In this document: piece by piece, positions 1 through 7,941 of the stretch | Layout of the letters: every line of letters begins with the position of its first letter | How positions within the stretch are numbered: position 1 is the stretch's first letter | Assembly (NCBI RefSeq): GCF_029865925.1 | Contig: NZ_JARXAI010000088.1 | Span: 1 to 47,792 of the forward strand | DNA: 47,792 bases | DNA from: Sphingorhabdus sp. | Lineage (GTDB): Bacteria > Pseudomonadota > Alphaproteobacteria > Sphingomonadales > Sphingomonadaceae | Reading direction: 5' to 3' | Notes under the pieces: model-generated | Databases searched by the model: none | Told to the model about the DNA's origin: nothing | What the model saw: the letters and a program-made list of their open reading frames with translations, nothing else | Program-made: the position numbers and the translations under genes

Positions 1-71
1 CGGCAAAAGCTCGTGGCTACGTCAAGCAGCTCAATCTGTTCTTCGCTATATCCCAAACCAGCCATCTGCAT
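1..71 (-). CDS. Probable acyl-CoA dehydrogenase, N-terminal fragment (cut by window edge)
   Basis: Only 23 codons are present; the gene runs off the left edge. The ATG at 71 is preceded by GAGGAGAG at a good spacing. The peptide begins MQMAGLGYSEEQIELLDVAT, which resembles the short N-terminal helix that opens acyl-CoA dehydrogenase family proteins in sphingomonads. If so, the protein would be a soluble FAD enzyme oxidising acyl-CoA in fatty-acid or related catabolism. The downstream domains are not visible, so the family call rests on these few residues and could be wrong. It lies on the same strand as the phosphatase gene, about 90 bp downstream of that gene's stop. Confidence 0.45.
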   Translation of the reverse strand, partial: MQMAGLGYSEEQIELLDVATSFC

Positions 72-160
72 GTCATTCTCTCCTCGAGCCTCTGCGTCCT
101 CTATGGCGCGAGGCATGGCAAGAAATCAAGGCGATTTAACCGGTCGATTAAAAGCGGGGC

Positions 161-1786
161 CTAGGCCTGCTCAAGAATCTTTCGGCCTGGCCGTACTTTC
201 ATTTTATGCCCTGTCTTGGTGGCAAGCGACAGGTCCTTGACCGTCTGCATAAACACCCATTCGTTCGTTGCCGCCTGCGGGGTGAGAGCCAGATGCATGT
301 AGCCGCGGTTAGATGTATCGACCCAGCGCAATTCCTGCTTGCTCGCGTCAAGCAAGCTGCGTGCGACATCGGCCGGGGCGGTGAACGGAATTGCGCTTTC
401 AAAGCCAGGCGACGAGACGCTGTGACCGCCAAATTCAACGCCTGCAGGTTTGCCGCCTTCGGGCAAGTCATAGGCCCAGCCATTATGACTATCGCCCGTC
501 ACAACCACCAAGTTTGCGTCTGCGCGCTGGGCCGCCGCCAGCAAAAGCGACCGCGCTGCAGGGTATCCGCCCCAATTGTCGAGATTAGATGGCAAGCCTG
601 CCTTTGTCGCAGCGATGCCCTGCCGCACATAATTGCGCGCACGCTCCGGCGCTAATTGGGGGACCCAATCCATCGCGTTCTCCGGCGTGTAGTTATAGCC
701 CATATTGGTAGCCGAACCGAGCACAGCCCATGTAGAATTGTTGCGGCTAATCGCGCGTGACAACCATGCCTCTTGTTCGCTTCCCAACATCGTCATGGAC
801 GGATCACGCCATGCGCCATCGCGATATTCGGAAAGTTCCTTTGCCGGATCACCCAACCGCAGAAGGTTACTATAATCATAAGGCTCGGATCGGGCGACCG
901 CACGCGTATCTGTACGATAATAAGTTGCGAGATCGCCAATCGGATATTCCTTCCACGGCTGCTCACCGACAGGTAACCATTCGCGCCACACCTGCATCGC
1001 AGCGTTGCGCCGAGAATTCCAATCACCTTCATCCACGCTGTGATTTTGTGCGCCGCCTTCCCAACTATCATTGGCGCTTTCATGATCGTCGGTATTGGCG
1101 ATCATCGGGAAATTGGCGTGCAGCGCCTGCAACTGCTTGTCCGAACGATAGCTAGCATAACGCAAACGATAATCCGCCAGCGTCAGGATTTCATCGGCGG
1201 GGAAAATACGCGCGGCAAATTTCGCGCCGCCATCATATCCCCCACGGCCATATTCATAGATATAGTCACCCATGTGGAGCACAAGATCGATGTCATCACG
1301 CGCAGCAGCATGGCCGTATGCGTTGAATTCGCCGAAGCCCAGATTGGAGCATGAGAAGACCGCAATGTTGAACTTGGCAGTCTTACCTAATGGTAAAGTC
1401 TTGGTGCGGCCAATCGGGGAAATGCTGCCATCAGGCGCAATGAAACGGAACCAATGCCACTTGCCCGGCGCGAGATTGTCGACGGTAATCTTGACCGTAT
1501 GGTCGCGCCAGGGTCCAGTCACCATTTGTCCGCCGCCTGCAATTTTTACAAAATCACGGCTTTCGGAAATTTCCACGCGCACTTTGGATGGTCCACCGGT
1601 GGGGTTCACATAACGCGTCCACAAAAGAACCGAGTCAGGGCCCGGCTCGCCGCTGGCAACATTATGGGTAAATCCGGTAAGGCCAAGAAGAGTTTGGGCC
1701 ATAGCCACGCCGCCGGGCAGCAACAGTCCGCCAATACCAAATCCAGCGGTTGCAAGCAAAAGACGGCGGTTGGTTAATAATGACAT
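161..1786 (-). CDS. phoD: Alkaline phosphatase D family protein (PhoD), Tat-exported
   Basis: PhoD-type metallophosphoesterase of about 541 residues, hydrolysing phosphomonoesters and possibly phosphodiesters outside the cytoplasm. The start chosen is the ATG at 1786, which has AAGGAGA upstream; a longer in-frame extension to 1861 lacks such a site. The N-terminus has a twin-arginine signal (TNRRLLLATAGF, residues 5-16) and a probable AMA-Q cleavage near 30. A PhoD N-terminal Ig-like domain follows (HNVASGEPGPDSVLLWTR). The metallophosphatase core then shows FSCSN, HMGDYIYEYGRGG, NTDDHESANDSW, VVTGDSHNGWAYDL and the terminal FGGHSVSSPG. These are the usual metal-binding landmarks of the family. 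It is probably a single cistron. No Pho box was recognised, so phosphate regulation is only inferred from the family. A second, shorter PhoD-like protein ends the B12 operon in this window. Confidence 0.9.
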   Translation of the reverse strand: MSLLTNRRLLLATAGFGIGGLLLPGGVAMAQTLLGLTGFTHNVASGEPGPDSVLLWTRYVNPTGGPSKVRVEISESRDFVKIAGGGQMVTGPWRDHTVKITVDNLAPGKWHWFRFIAPDGSISPIGRTKTLPLGKTAKFNIAVFSCSNLGFGEFNAYGHAAARDDIDLVLHMGDYIYEYGRGGYDGGAKFAARIFPADEILTLADYRLRYASYRSDKQLQALHANFPMIANTDDHESANDSWEGGAQNHSVDEGDWNSRRNAAMQVWREWLPVGEQPWKEYPIGDLATYYRTDTRAVARSEPYDYSNLLRLGDPAKELSEYRDGAWRDPSMTMLGSEQEAWLSRAISRNNSTWAVLGSATNMGYNYTPENAMDWVPQLAPERARNYVRQGIAATKAGLPSNLDNWGGYPAARSLLLAAAQRADANLVVVTGDSHNGWAYDLPEGGKPAGVEFGGHSVSSPGFESAIPFTAPADVARSLLDASKQELRWVDTSNRGYMHLALTPQAATNEWVFMQTVKDLSLATKTGHKMKVRPGRKILEQA

Positions 1787-1898
1787 TTCTAGATTCTCCT
1801 TTTGCGTTTTAGCAATCCCTGCGGCGCATGGTCCGGATGCTGAGCAGAACTCGCTAATCAAAAGCTGTTGCAGCCTTATGACAGGCGTATTTGCCGGC

Positions 1899-2495
1899 TC
1901 AGATAAAGTTATCCAGCCACTTTTCGGCCAAGGCCTCTGCTTCGCCGACGCTGAAGGGTGCGTTGCCGAGGCTCAGCTCCAACCAAAGGCCGTCGACTAA
2001 GGCTGTCAACGCAACTGCTGCCAATCGCGCGTCCTTTGGCGCGTTTGGACAGGCGCAGATCAGGCGTTCAATGTCTTGGCGGTTCTCGGCGTAAATTTCG
2101 TCATGGATTGCACCGATGGCTGGCACCGTGCGCGACAGGCTCCAAAACGCCAGCCATGTGGCCAGCAACGCGGGGTCAGCGATGGGCGCACGAAAGCTTG
2201 CGGTGACAAACACCAGCAATCTGCCACGCGGATTGTCCACCGCTACGTCCTCCACAGCGGCATGCATCGCGGCGGCAACGCGTGCGCCAGTGGCACGATA
2301 GGTCGCGGCCACCAATGCATCAATGCCATCGAAATAGTGCCGCAGAAGACCGGCCGAAACGCCAGCCTCCACACAAATGGCGCGTACGGATGTCCCATGG
2401 GCGCCGCGCGTCGCAAGGCATCGCGCCGTCGCTGCAATCAACGCATCGCGTCGGGTATCGGCGCTTTCGCGGGTGAAGACTTGTCGCACGGTCAT
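1899..2495 (-). CDS. TetR family transcriptional regulator, BetI-like
   Basis: TetR-type one-component repressor of about 198 residues. The N-terminal HTH is clear (ALIAATARCLATRG, then TSVRAICVEAGVSAGLLRHYF). The C-terminal ligand domain resembles that of BetI, with the stretch VPAIGAIHDEIYAENRQDI followed by ALVDGLWLELSLG. BetI represses choline-to-betaine genes in other bacteria. Whether this protein senses choline is not known. It is divergent from the Rieske oxygenase with only 36 bp between the two start codons, so it most likely controls that operon and itself from the shared spacer. The ATG at 2495 was chosen over an in-frame GTG at 2510; neither has a strong ribosome-binding site. 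Confidence 0.85.
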   Translation of the reverse strand: MTVRQVFTRESADTRRDALIAATARCLATRGAHGTSVRAICVEAGVSAGLLRHYFDGIDALVAATYRATGARVAAAMHAAVEDVAVDNPRGRLLVFVTASFRAPIADPALLATWLAFWSLSRTVPAIGAIHDEIYAENRQDIERLICACPNAPKDARLAAVALTALVDGLWLELSLGNAPFSVGEAEALAEKWLDNFI

Positions 2496-2531
2496 GGCGC
2501 TGTTATACACTCGTATTACAAGGGGAGCAAG

Positions 2532-3692
2532 ATGTCCGAGTCGGACTTACACAATATGCGCGATGATCTTGATTGCTGCAGCCTTCCGGCGTGGACCTAT
2601 GATGATCCTGAATTCGCAGCGCTTGAGGTGGACCGCATTTTCCGCCCGTCATGGCAGGTCGTATGCCATGTCAGTGACGTCGCGAATGCGGGCGACTGGC
2701 ACAGCCTTGATTATATCGGCGAGAGCGTGATCGTCGTGCGCGGCAATGACGACGTGCTGCGCGCCTTTACCAATGTCTGCCGCCACCGCGGAAGCCGTTT
2801 GGTTGACGGCTCCGACGGATGTGCGAAAAAGCTCGTCTGCCCCTATCACGCATGGACCTATGACCTTGATGGCCGCTTGACCGGCGTGCCCGACAGCGCA
2901 TCCTACCCAACGCTCGACAAGAGCAAGGCGGGCCTTGTGCCCGTCGATATGGAAATCTGGCGCGGATTCATATTTGTCCGTCTTGAAGGGGATGGCCCCT
3001 CGGTCGCGGACATGATGGCCCCGTATGAGGCCCAAGTCGCGCCGTACCGCTTTGAGGAACTCAGGGCGCTTGGACGCGTGACGATGCGCCCGCGCGATGT
3101 GAACTGGAAAAATGTCGGCGACAATTATTCCGATGGCTTGCACATTCCCGTGGCACATCCCGGCCTCACCCGCTTGTTCGGCAAAAGCTATGGCATAGAA
3201 GCAGAGCCGCATGTTGACCGCATGTGGGGCGATCTTGTCGACCGGCCTTCGGCCAACTGGTCCGAGCGCGGATACCAGAATCTGCTGCCTTCGGTGCCCC
3301 ATCTGCCTGAGGCCAACCAGAAACGCTGGCTGTATTTCAAGCTGTGGCCGTCGGTCGCGTTCGACATTTATCCTGACCAAGTGGATTTCATGCAATGGTT
3401 GCCCACTGGCCCCAATAGCTGCGTCATTCGCGAGATCAGTTATGTGCTGCACGATGACCGCCGCGAAATGCGGGCGGCACGTTACCTTAACTGGCGCATC
3501 AACCGGCAGGTCAACGCAGAGGACACCGTCCTCATCACCCGCGTGCAGCAAGGCATGGCAAGCCGCAGTTTTTCGATGGGCCCGCTGTCCGACAAAGAAG
3601 TGTGCTTGAAAAGCTTCTGCCGCCAAATCCGCAACATCATTCCCGAGGCCCGCCTCGAACATCGCCCCGCAACGGGCTGGAGCAAAAAATGA
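2532..3692 (+). CDS. Aromatic-ring-hydroxylating dioxygenase-type Rieske oxygenase, alpha subunit
   Basis: Non-haem iron Rieske oxygenase of about 386 residues. The ATG at 2532 follows AAGGGGAG and the divergent regulator's promoter spacer. The Rieske [2Fe-2S] ligands are C83-x-H85 (CRHRG) and C103-x2-H106 (CPYHAW). The catalytic domain carries NWKNVGDNYSDGLHIPVAHP, with D201, H204 and H209 at the bridging and iron-ligand positions. The overall build resembles the group that includes choline monooxygenase, glycine-betaine demethylase GbcA and carnitine oxygenase CntA. That fits the BetI-like regulator but does not fix the substrate. No ferredoxin or flavin reductase partner is encoded beside it, so electrons must come from elsewhere. 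It overlaps the following FAD gene by ATGA, so the two are translationally coupled. Confidence 0.87.
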   Translation: MSESDLHNMRDDLDCCSLPAWTYDDPEFAALEVDRIFRPSWQVVCHVSDVANAGDWHSLDYIGESVIVVRGNDDVLRAFTNVCRHRGSRLVDGSDGCAKKLVCPYHAWTYDLDGRLTGVPDSASYPTLDKSKAGLVPVDMEIWRGFIFVRLEGDGPSVADMMAPYEAQVAPYRFEELRALGRVTMRPRDVNWKNVGDNYSDGLHIPVAHPGLTRLFGKSYGIEAEPHVDRMWGDLVDRPSANWSERGYQNLLPSVPHLPEANQKRWLYFKLWPSVAFDIYPDQVDFMQWLPTGPNSCVIREISYVLHDDRREMRAARYLNWRINRQVNAEDTVLITRVQQGMASRSFSMGPLSDKEVCLKSFCRQIRNIIPEARLEHRPATGWSKK

Positions 3693-5308
3693 CCAAAAAA
3701 TATGACGCCCTCATCATTGGCGCTGGCCATAACGGCCTTGTTTGCGCCTTTTATCTCGCGCGTGCTGGCCTGAAGGTCCGGATTGTCGAGCGCCGCGATG
3801 TGGTCGGTGGCGCTGCTGTGACCGAAGAGTTCCACCCCGGTTTCCGCAATTCGGTGGCAAGCTATACGGTAAGCCTGCTTCAGCCGAAGGTCATTTCGGA
3901 CATGAAGCTGGTCGACCATGGCTATCGCGTAATCGAGCGGCCCATTTCCAATTTCCTACCGCAGGAAGATGGCGGCTATCTGAAACTCGGCGGCGGGTTG
4001 GAGCGGACGCAAGCTGAGTTCGCGCGCTTTTCAAAGCATGATGCGGCGGTGCTGCCGCAATATTACGACATGCTTGAGGGCGTCGCCGACGTCCTGCGCG
4101 ACCTTGCGTTGCGGTCGCCGCCCAATGTCGGTGATGGCCTCAAAACGTTAATCGACGCCGCAGTGCAGGGCCGTGGCTTGATGAAGCTTAATCTGTCGCA
4201 GCAACGCGATGTGTTAGAACTGTTCACAAAATCAGCGCGCAGCTTCTTGGATAGCTGGTTCGAGAGCGAGGCGGTGAAAGCGGCATTCGGCTTTGACGCT
4301 GTTGTCGGCAATTATGCCAGCCCCGATACGCCGGGCAGTGCTTATGTATTGCTGCACCACGTCTTTGGTGAAGTGAATGGCAACAAGGGCGCATGGGGCC
4401 ACAGCATTGGCGGCATGGGTACCATCACGCAGATCATGGCCAAGGTATGCCGCGATCTTGGCGCAGAAATCAGCCTCGAGGCGCCTGTCTCACGCGTATT
4501 GGTGGATGGCGAAAAGGTTGCGGGCGTCCGCCTTGAAAGCGGCGAGGAAATCGTTGCCGACCGCGTCATTTCCAATGTCGGACCAAAGCTATTGTACGAA
4601 CGCATGTTCGACGATGCCGACTTGAAACCGGAATTCAAACGCCGCGTAAAGGGTTTCAAGGCAGGCAGCGGCACATTCCGCATGAACGTCGCCTTGTCGG
4701 AATTGCCCAAATTCACGTGCTTGCCCGAAGCTGGCGAACATCATCAATCGGGCATCATCATTGCCCCAACGCTCGATTATATGGACCACGCATTTTTGGA
4801 TGCGAAGCGTGACGGTTGGTCGCAAAAGCCAATCGTAGAAATCCTGATCCCGTCCACCGTCGACGACAGCCTTGCGCCTGCGGGACAACATGTCGCCAGC
4901 CTATTCTGTCAGCAATTTGCGCCAGAGTTACCCGCCAATGCAGATGGCACGCCACGTGACTGGGACGCCGAAGAGGGCAAGGCCGCAGACGATATCATCA
5001 GCACAGTTGAGGCCTATGCACCCGGCTTCCGCGCGTCCGTTTTGGGTCGCCAAATTCTTAGCCCCAAGGGACTTGAGCGCAAATTCGGTTTGGTCGGCGG
5101 CGACATCATGCATGGCAATATGAGCCTTGACCAATTGTGGTCCGCCCGCCCGATATTGGGCCATGGCGCCTATCGCGGACCGCTCAAGGGCCTATATATG
5201 TGCGGTGCAGGTAGCCACCCTGGTGGTGGCGTCACGGGCGCACCGGGGCATAACTGCGCGGCAGAAGTGTTGGCCGACCGGAGTATGTTCAAACGGATAT
5301 TTGCCTGA
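3689..5308 (+). CDS. FAD-dependent oxidoreductase, phytoene-desaturase / PYROXD2-like family
   Basis: NAD(P)/FAD-binding oxidoreductase of about 539 residues in the large CrtI-like superfamily. The dinucleotide-binding motif ALIIGAGHNGLVCAFYLARAG sits at residues 7-27, followed by the acidic end of strand 2 (RIVERRDVVGGAA). The C-terminal FAD signature is GLYMCGAGSHPGGGVTGAPGHNCA. Proteins like this are often annotated as pyridine nucleotide-disulfide oxidoreductase domain-containing protein 2. They act as flavin dehydrogenases or oxidases, and the substrate here is unknown. No carotenoid genes are near, which argues against a phytoene desaturase role. The start codon overlaps the Rieske stop (ATGA), so both probably act in one pathway. 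An exact 13-bp tandem duplication spans its stop codon, and a bidirectional terminator follows. Confidence 0.82.
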   Translation: MTKKYDALIIGAGHNGLVCAFYLARAGLKVRIVERRDVVGGAAVTEEFHPGFRNSVASYTVSLLQPKVISDMKLVDHGYRVIERPISNFLPQEDGGYLKLGGGLERTQAEFARFSKHDAAVLPQYYDMLEGVADVLRDLALRSPPNVGDGLKTLIDAAVQGRGLMKLNLSQQRDVLELFTKSARSFLDSWFESEAVKAAFGFDAVVGNYASPDTPGSAYVLLHHVFGEVNGNKGAWGHSIGGMGTITQIMAKVCRDLGAEISLEAPVSRVLVDGEKVAGVRLESGEEIVADRVISNVGPKLLYERMFDDADLKPEFKRRVKGFKAGSGTFRMNVALSELPKFTCLPEAGEHHQSGIIIAPTLDYMDHAFLDAKRDGWSQKPIVEILIPSTVDDSLAPAGQHVASLFCQQFAPELPANADGTPRDWDAEEGKAADDIISTVEAYAPGFRASVLGRQILSPKGLERKFGLVGGDIMHGNMSLDQLWSARPILGHGAYRGPLKGLYMCGAGSHPGGGVTGAPGHNCAAEVLADRSMFKRIFA

Positions 5309-5325
5309 GGACTTTGCCTGAGGAC
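5300..5325. repeat. 13-bp exact tandem duplication over the stop codon of the FAD oxidoreductase
   Basis: TTTGCCTGAGGAC occurs twice in direct succession (5300-5312 and 5313-5325). The first copy contains the TGA stop of the preceding gene. It looks like a recent slippage event and does not alter the encoded protein. Confidence 0.9.
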
Positions 5326-5330
5326 AATGA

Positions 5331-5360
5331 AAAAGCCGGACCTTTTCAGATCCGGCTTCT
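5331..5360 (-). terminator. Intrinsic terminator between convergent genes
   Basis: An 8-bp stem AAGCCGGA/TCCGGCTT (5333-5340 and 5351-5358) encloses a 10-nt loop. Read on the minus strand it is followed by TTTTTC, the T-tract expected for ending the TonB receptor transcript. Read on the plus strand the stem is followed by CTCCTC, so it may serve the Rieske operon more weakly. Confidence 0.75.
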
Positions 5361-5399
5361 CCTCCCCTGTTGCCAGTGGCAACAAACTAAAATGAAACT

Positions 5400-7820
5400 T
5401 TAAAAATCGCGCGAGAATTTTACTCCGATCACGCGAGGCTTGATGAGGACATCATAAAACGCGCCACCCGTTGGTGTTGATGCCGTCTTACCCGTGCCGC
5501 AGACCGTTTCAAGACACTGTACCCCGGTATTTACCACGCCGCGTGTGTCAAACAGGTTGGTGGCAAAGGCTTCAATGTCCCACACGTCTTTCTTCACGCC
5601 AATGGAGAAGTCCGCCGTGGTGTAAGCATCCAGATTACCCTTGATGCTGTTCTGCGCTGGGCGCAAATCACTTCTACGGCTACCTATATGGTTCACCGCA
5701 AGTTGCACATGACCATCCCAATCTGCGATCGGGAACTCGTAACGTGCAATTGCATTGCCCTTGACCTTCGCTGTCACGGGAAGGCGCGATCCAGATGCTG
5801 CAAGCAACGAATTGCCCGCCGTGGTGCAATTAAAGGTTGCGTTGGCAATGGCGCAGAAATCGCGACGAATTTGCGCGTCATTGTAGCTGAACCCAGCGTT
5901 CAGGCTGAGCCCGCCAGTACGGAAGCCAGCGTCCATTTCGAGGCCGCGAATGCGCGCAACGCCAGCGTTGCGGATTTCGGTCAGGCCGTTCGCACCCAAG
6001 AACGACAGTTGGATATTATTCCAATCTTCTTGGAATACGGCGCCGTTCAAACGGAACGCACCGAACGTAGTTTTCCAGCCCAATTCATAATTGTCGAGCT
6101 TGTCCGAACCATAAGGCGGCAAGGTGCCGCGACGGTTGATCCCGCCCGGACGGAAACCGCGCGACCATGTGGCATAGACCAGAACATCGTCGGTGACTTT
6201 GTATGTCGCGTTTAACTTATGGATGAAACCAGTGTCCGATGTGGATTTGTCCACATTGGTGCAAGGGCTGCCGTCGACAAGGATTGGCACAGGCTTTCCC
6301 GCCGGATTGGCGCGCCGCGTTGTGCCATCGGTGTTCAGACAGGCAGCTTCACCAGTCCTGCTAGAATAGCCGGAAGAGAATCCGAAGAAGCCCTGAAGCG
6401 AGTTATCAAACTTATAATAACGTAAGCCTCCTGTCAGCGACAGCTTCTCTGTCAGGTCATAGGTCAATTCACCGAAGGCCGCGTAATCCCGGTCGACGCG
6501 CTTTTGCTTGGTCAGCCAGATATTGCTGTTGGTACCCGTCACGGTGATGGAGTCGGCAATATTATCGATGATGTAATTCTGTTCAATATTATGCGACTGA
6601 CGTTGCGCAAAAAGACCGCCAATGAAGCGCAATGGAGCATCCAAGGGGCTTGCGACACGCAATTCGCCAAAGCTTTTCTTATACCGGTCAATGCCTTGAA
6701 TATACTGGTTCGGGTTTACGAGATCACCGGCATTATCGTAAAAATAGTTACCGTAACCGGACAGCGCATCGTAAAAATAGGCATAATCAGAGTAATCCGA
6801 TTGTGTTTCAGTTTTACGGCGCAAGTGGCCGCCTGTCGCGGTAACATCCCAGCTTCCGATTTTTCCTTCAATCGTCAGTGCAGCCTGAACCCATTTATCG
6901 CGGCTACCCTCTGGGTTATATTGCACCGTCTGAAGCTCGCCAGTGGTCTGGCCGGAACGTTCCTGCGCGTAGCTGCCATTCGTATTCTGAACCTGCCCCA
7001 TCAATGTTGGCTTGATAGTCCAATTGTCGTCAAGATCGATGCCGAGCGCCAAACGCGCGCCATAGGTTTCGGCATTGTTGTAGTTATCTTCCACCAACAA
7101 CCTGTTGCTTTGCGAAATGCCCGAGCTTGCATAAGTGCGTGCGCCCAACACATTGTCGATGTAACCGGCATCATCGCGATACCAACCCACGAGACGGGCT
7201 GCGGCGCCTTCAGCGATCGGCACGTTCAGGAAACCTTCGTAGATTGCGCCAAAATCACCATGCGCAACATTGTTAAACTCAACGCCAGCGCTTCCGTAAA
7301 GACCAGAAGGATCCGGCGCGTTCGTCACCAGCTTCAACGTACCAGCCATCGAGCTTGCACCATATAAGGTGCCCTGCGGTCCGGCGAGCGCCTCAACACG
7401 CGCAAGGTCATAGGCATGCAAATCAAGCGCACCTTGGATGGTCGTGATTGGCATTTCGTCCAAATAGGTGCCGACAGTTGGCAACGATGCCGAGTGGTTC
7501 GCGTTTTCGCCAGATGCCACACCGCGGAAATACACCTGAGCAAAGCCGGGGCCGCCCTGTTGAATGGTGACCGAAGGCAGGAATTTCACAACATCCTGTA
7601 ATTCGCTCACTTGCAGCTGGTCGAGCTTTTCATTGCCAATGGCATTAATCGCGATCGGCACATCCTGCAAATTCTGTTCGCGCTTTTGCGCGGTCACGAC
7701 GATGACGTCACTGTCGGAGCCGGCGGCTTCTTGCGCCAATGCCGGAACCGCAAAAGCTGTTGATGTCAAAAGCACGGCCAACGCCGAACGGATCCTGCTA
7801 TTCTGAATTTTTAGGTGCAC
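5400..7820 (-). CDS. TonB-dependent receptor
   Basis: Outer-membrane gated channel of 806 residues. It has a signal peptide (cleavage after PALA, about residue 29), a TonB box-like segment DVIVVTAQKREQ, and a plug domain (DVPIAINAIGNEKL through GPQGTLYGASSMAGTLKLVT). A long beta-barrel follows and ends in the terminal Phe typical of outer-membrane proteins (KFSRDF). A GTG start at 7820 is supported by AAGGGAGGG seven bases upstream. The substrate is unknown; this sphingomonad class often takes up large or hydrophobic organic compounds. A 17-bp palindrome lies in the leader. Upstream on the same strand is a TPR/sulfotransferase gene separated by 121 bp, so it probably has its own promoter. Confidence 0.93.
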   Translation of the reverse strand: MHLKIQNSRIRSALAVLLTSTAFAVPALAQEAAGSDSDVIVVTAQKREQNLQDVPIAINAIGNEKLDQLQVSELQDVVKFLPSVTIQQGGPGFAQVYFRGVASGENANHSASLPTVGTYLDEMPITTIQGALDLHAYDLARVEALAGPQGTLYGASSMAGTLKLVTNAPDPSGLYGSAGVEFNNVAHGDFGAIYEGFLNVPIAEGAAARLVGWYRDDAGYIDNVLGARTYASSGISQSNRLLVEDNYNNAETYGARLALGIDLDDNWTIKPTLMGQVQNTNGSYAQERSGQTTGELQTVQYNPEGSRDKWVQAALTIEGKIGSWDVTATGGHLRRKTETQSDYSDYAYFYDALSGYGNYFYDNAGDLVNPNQYIQGIDRYKKSFGELRVASPLDAPLRFIGGLFAQRQSHNIEQNYIIDNIADSITVTGTNSNIWLTKQKRVDRDYAAFGELTYDLTEKLSLTGGLRYYKFDNSLQGFFGFSSGYSSRTGEAACLNTDGTTRRANPAGKPVPILVDGSPCTNVDKSTSDTGFIHKLNATYKVTDDVLVYATWSRGFRPGGINRRGTLPPYGSDKLDNYELGWKTTFGAFRLNGAVFQEDWNNIQLSFLGANGLTEIRNAGVARIRGLEMDAGFRTGGLSLNAGFSYNDAQIRRDFCAIANATFNCTTAGNSLLAASGSRLPVTAKVKGNAIARYEFPIADWDGHVQLAVNHIGSRRSDLRPAQNSIKGNLDAYTTADFSIGVKKDVWDIEAFATNLFDTRGVVNTGVQCLETVCGTGKTASTPTGGAFYDVLIKPRVIGVKFSRDF

Positions 7821-7834
7821 GCAGCTACCCTCCC

Positions 7835-7851
7835 TTGTTACTCTGTAACAA
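7835..7851. promoter_or_regulatory. 17-bp palindrome in the leader of the TonB receptor
   Basis: TTGTTAC-TCT-GTAACAA is a perfect inverted repeat with a 3-nt centre, 15 nt upstream of the GTG start. It could be an operator or a small mRNA hairpin just before the ribosome-binding site. No known regulator consensus was matched. Confidence 0.4.
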
Positions 7852-7941
7852 ATAGACCCCGATTTGCGTTCTGGCGCAATATATTTTCGCTTTATCGGCC
7901 ATTTGGGCCTAATTTGGCATCATTGTGTTGCAAGACAACAA

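Noticed and set aside
2649-3662. Long minus-strand reading frame (about 337 codons) opposite the Rieske oxygenase
   Set aside because: It lies fully antisense to a gene with intact Rieske and iron-site motifs, has no recognisable domain, and reflects GC-rich codon structure.
3689-5308. Phytoene desaturase (carotenoid synthesis)
   Set aside because: The fold is shared, but no crtB, crtY or other carotenoid gene is near, and coupling to a Rieske oxygenase points elsewhere.
6504-7367. Plus-strand frame of about 287 codons inside the first TonB receptor
   Set aside because: Antisense to the plug and barrel of a well-supported receptor; no ribosome-binding site and no family resemblance.
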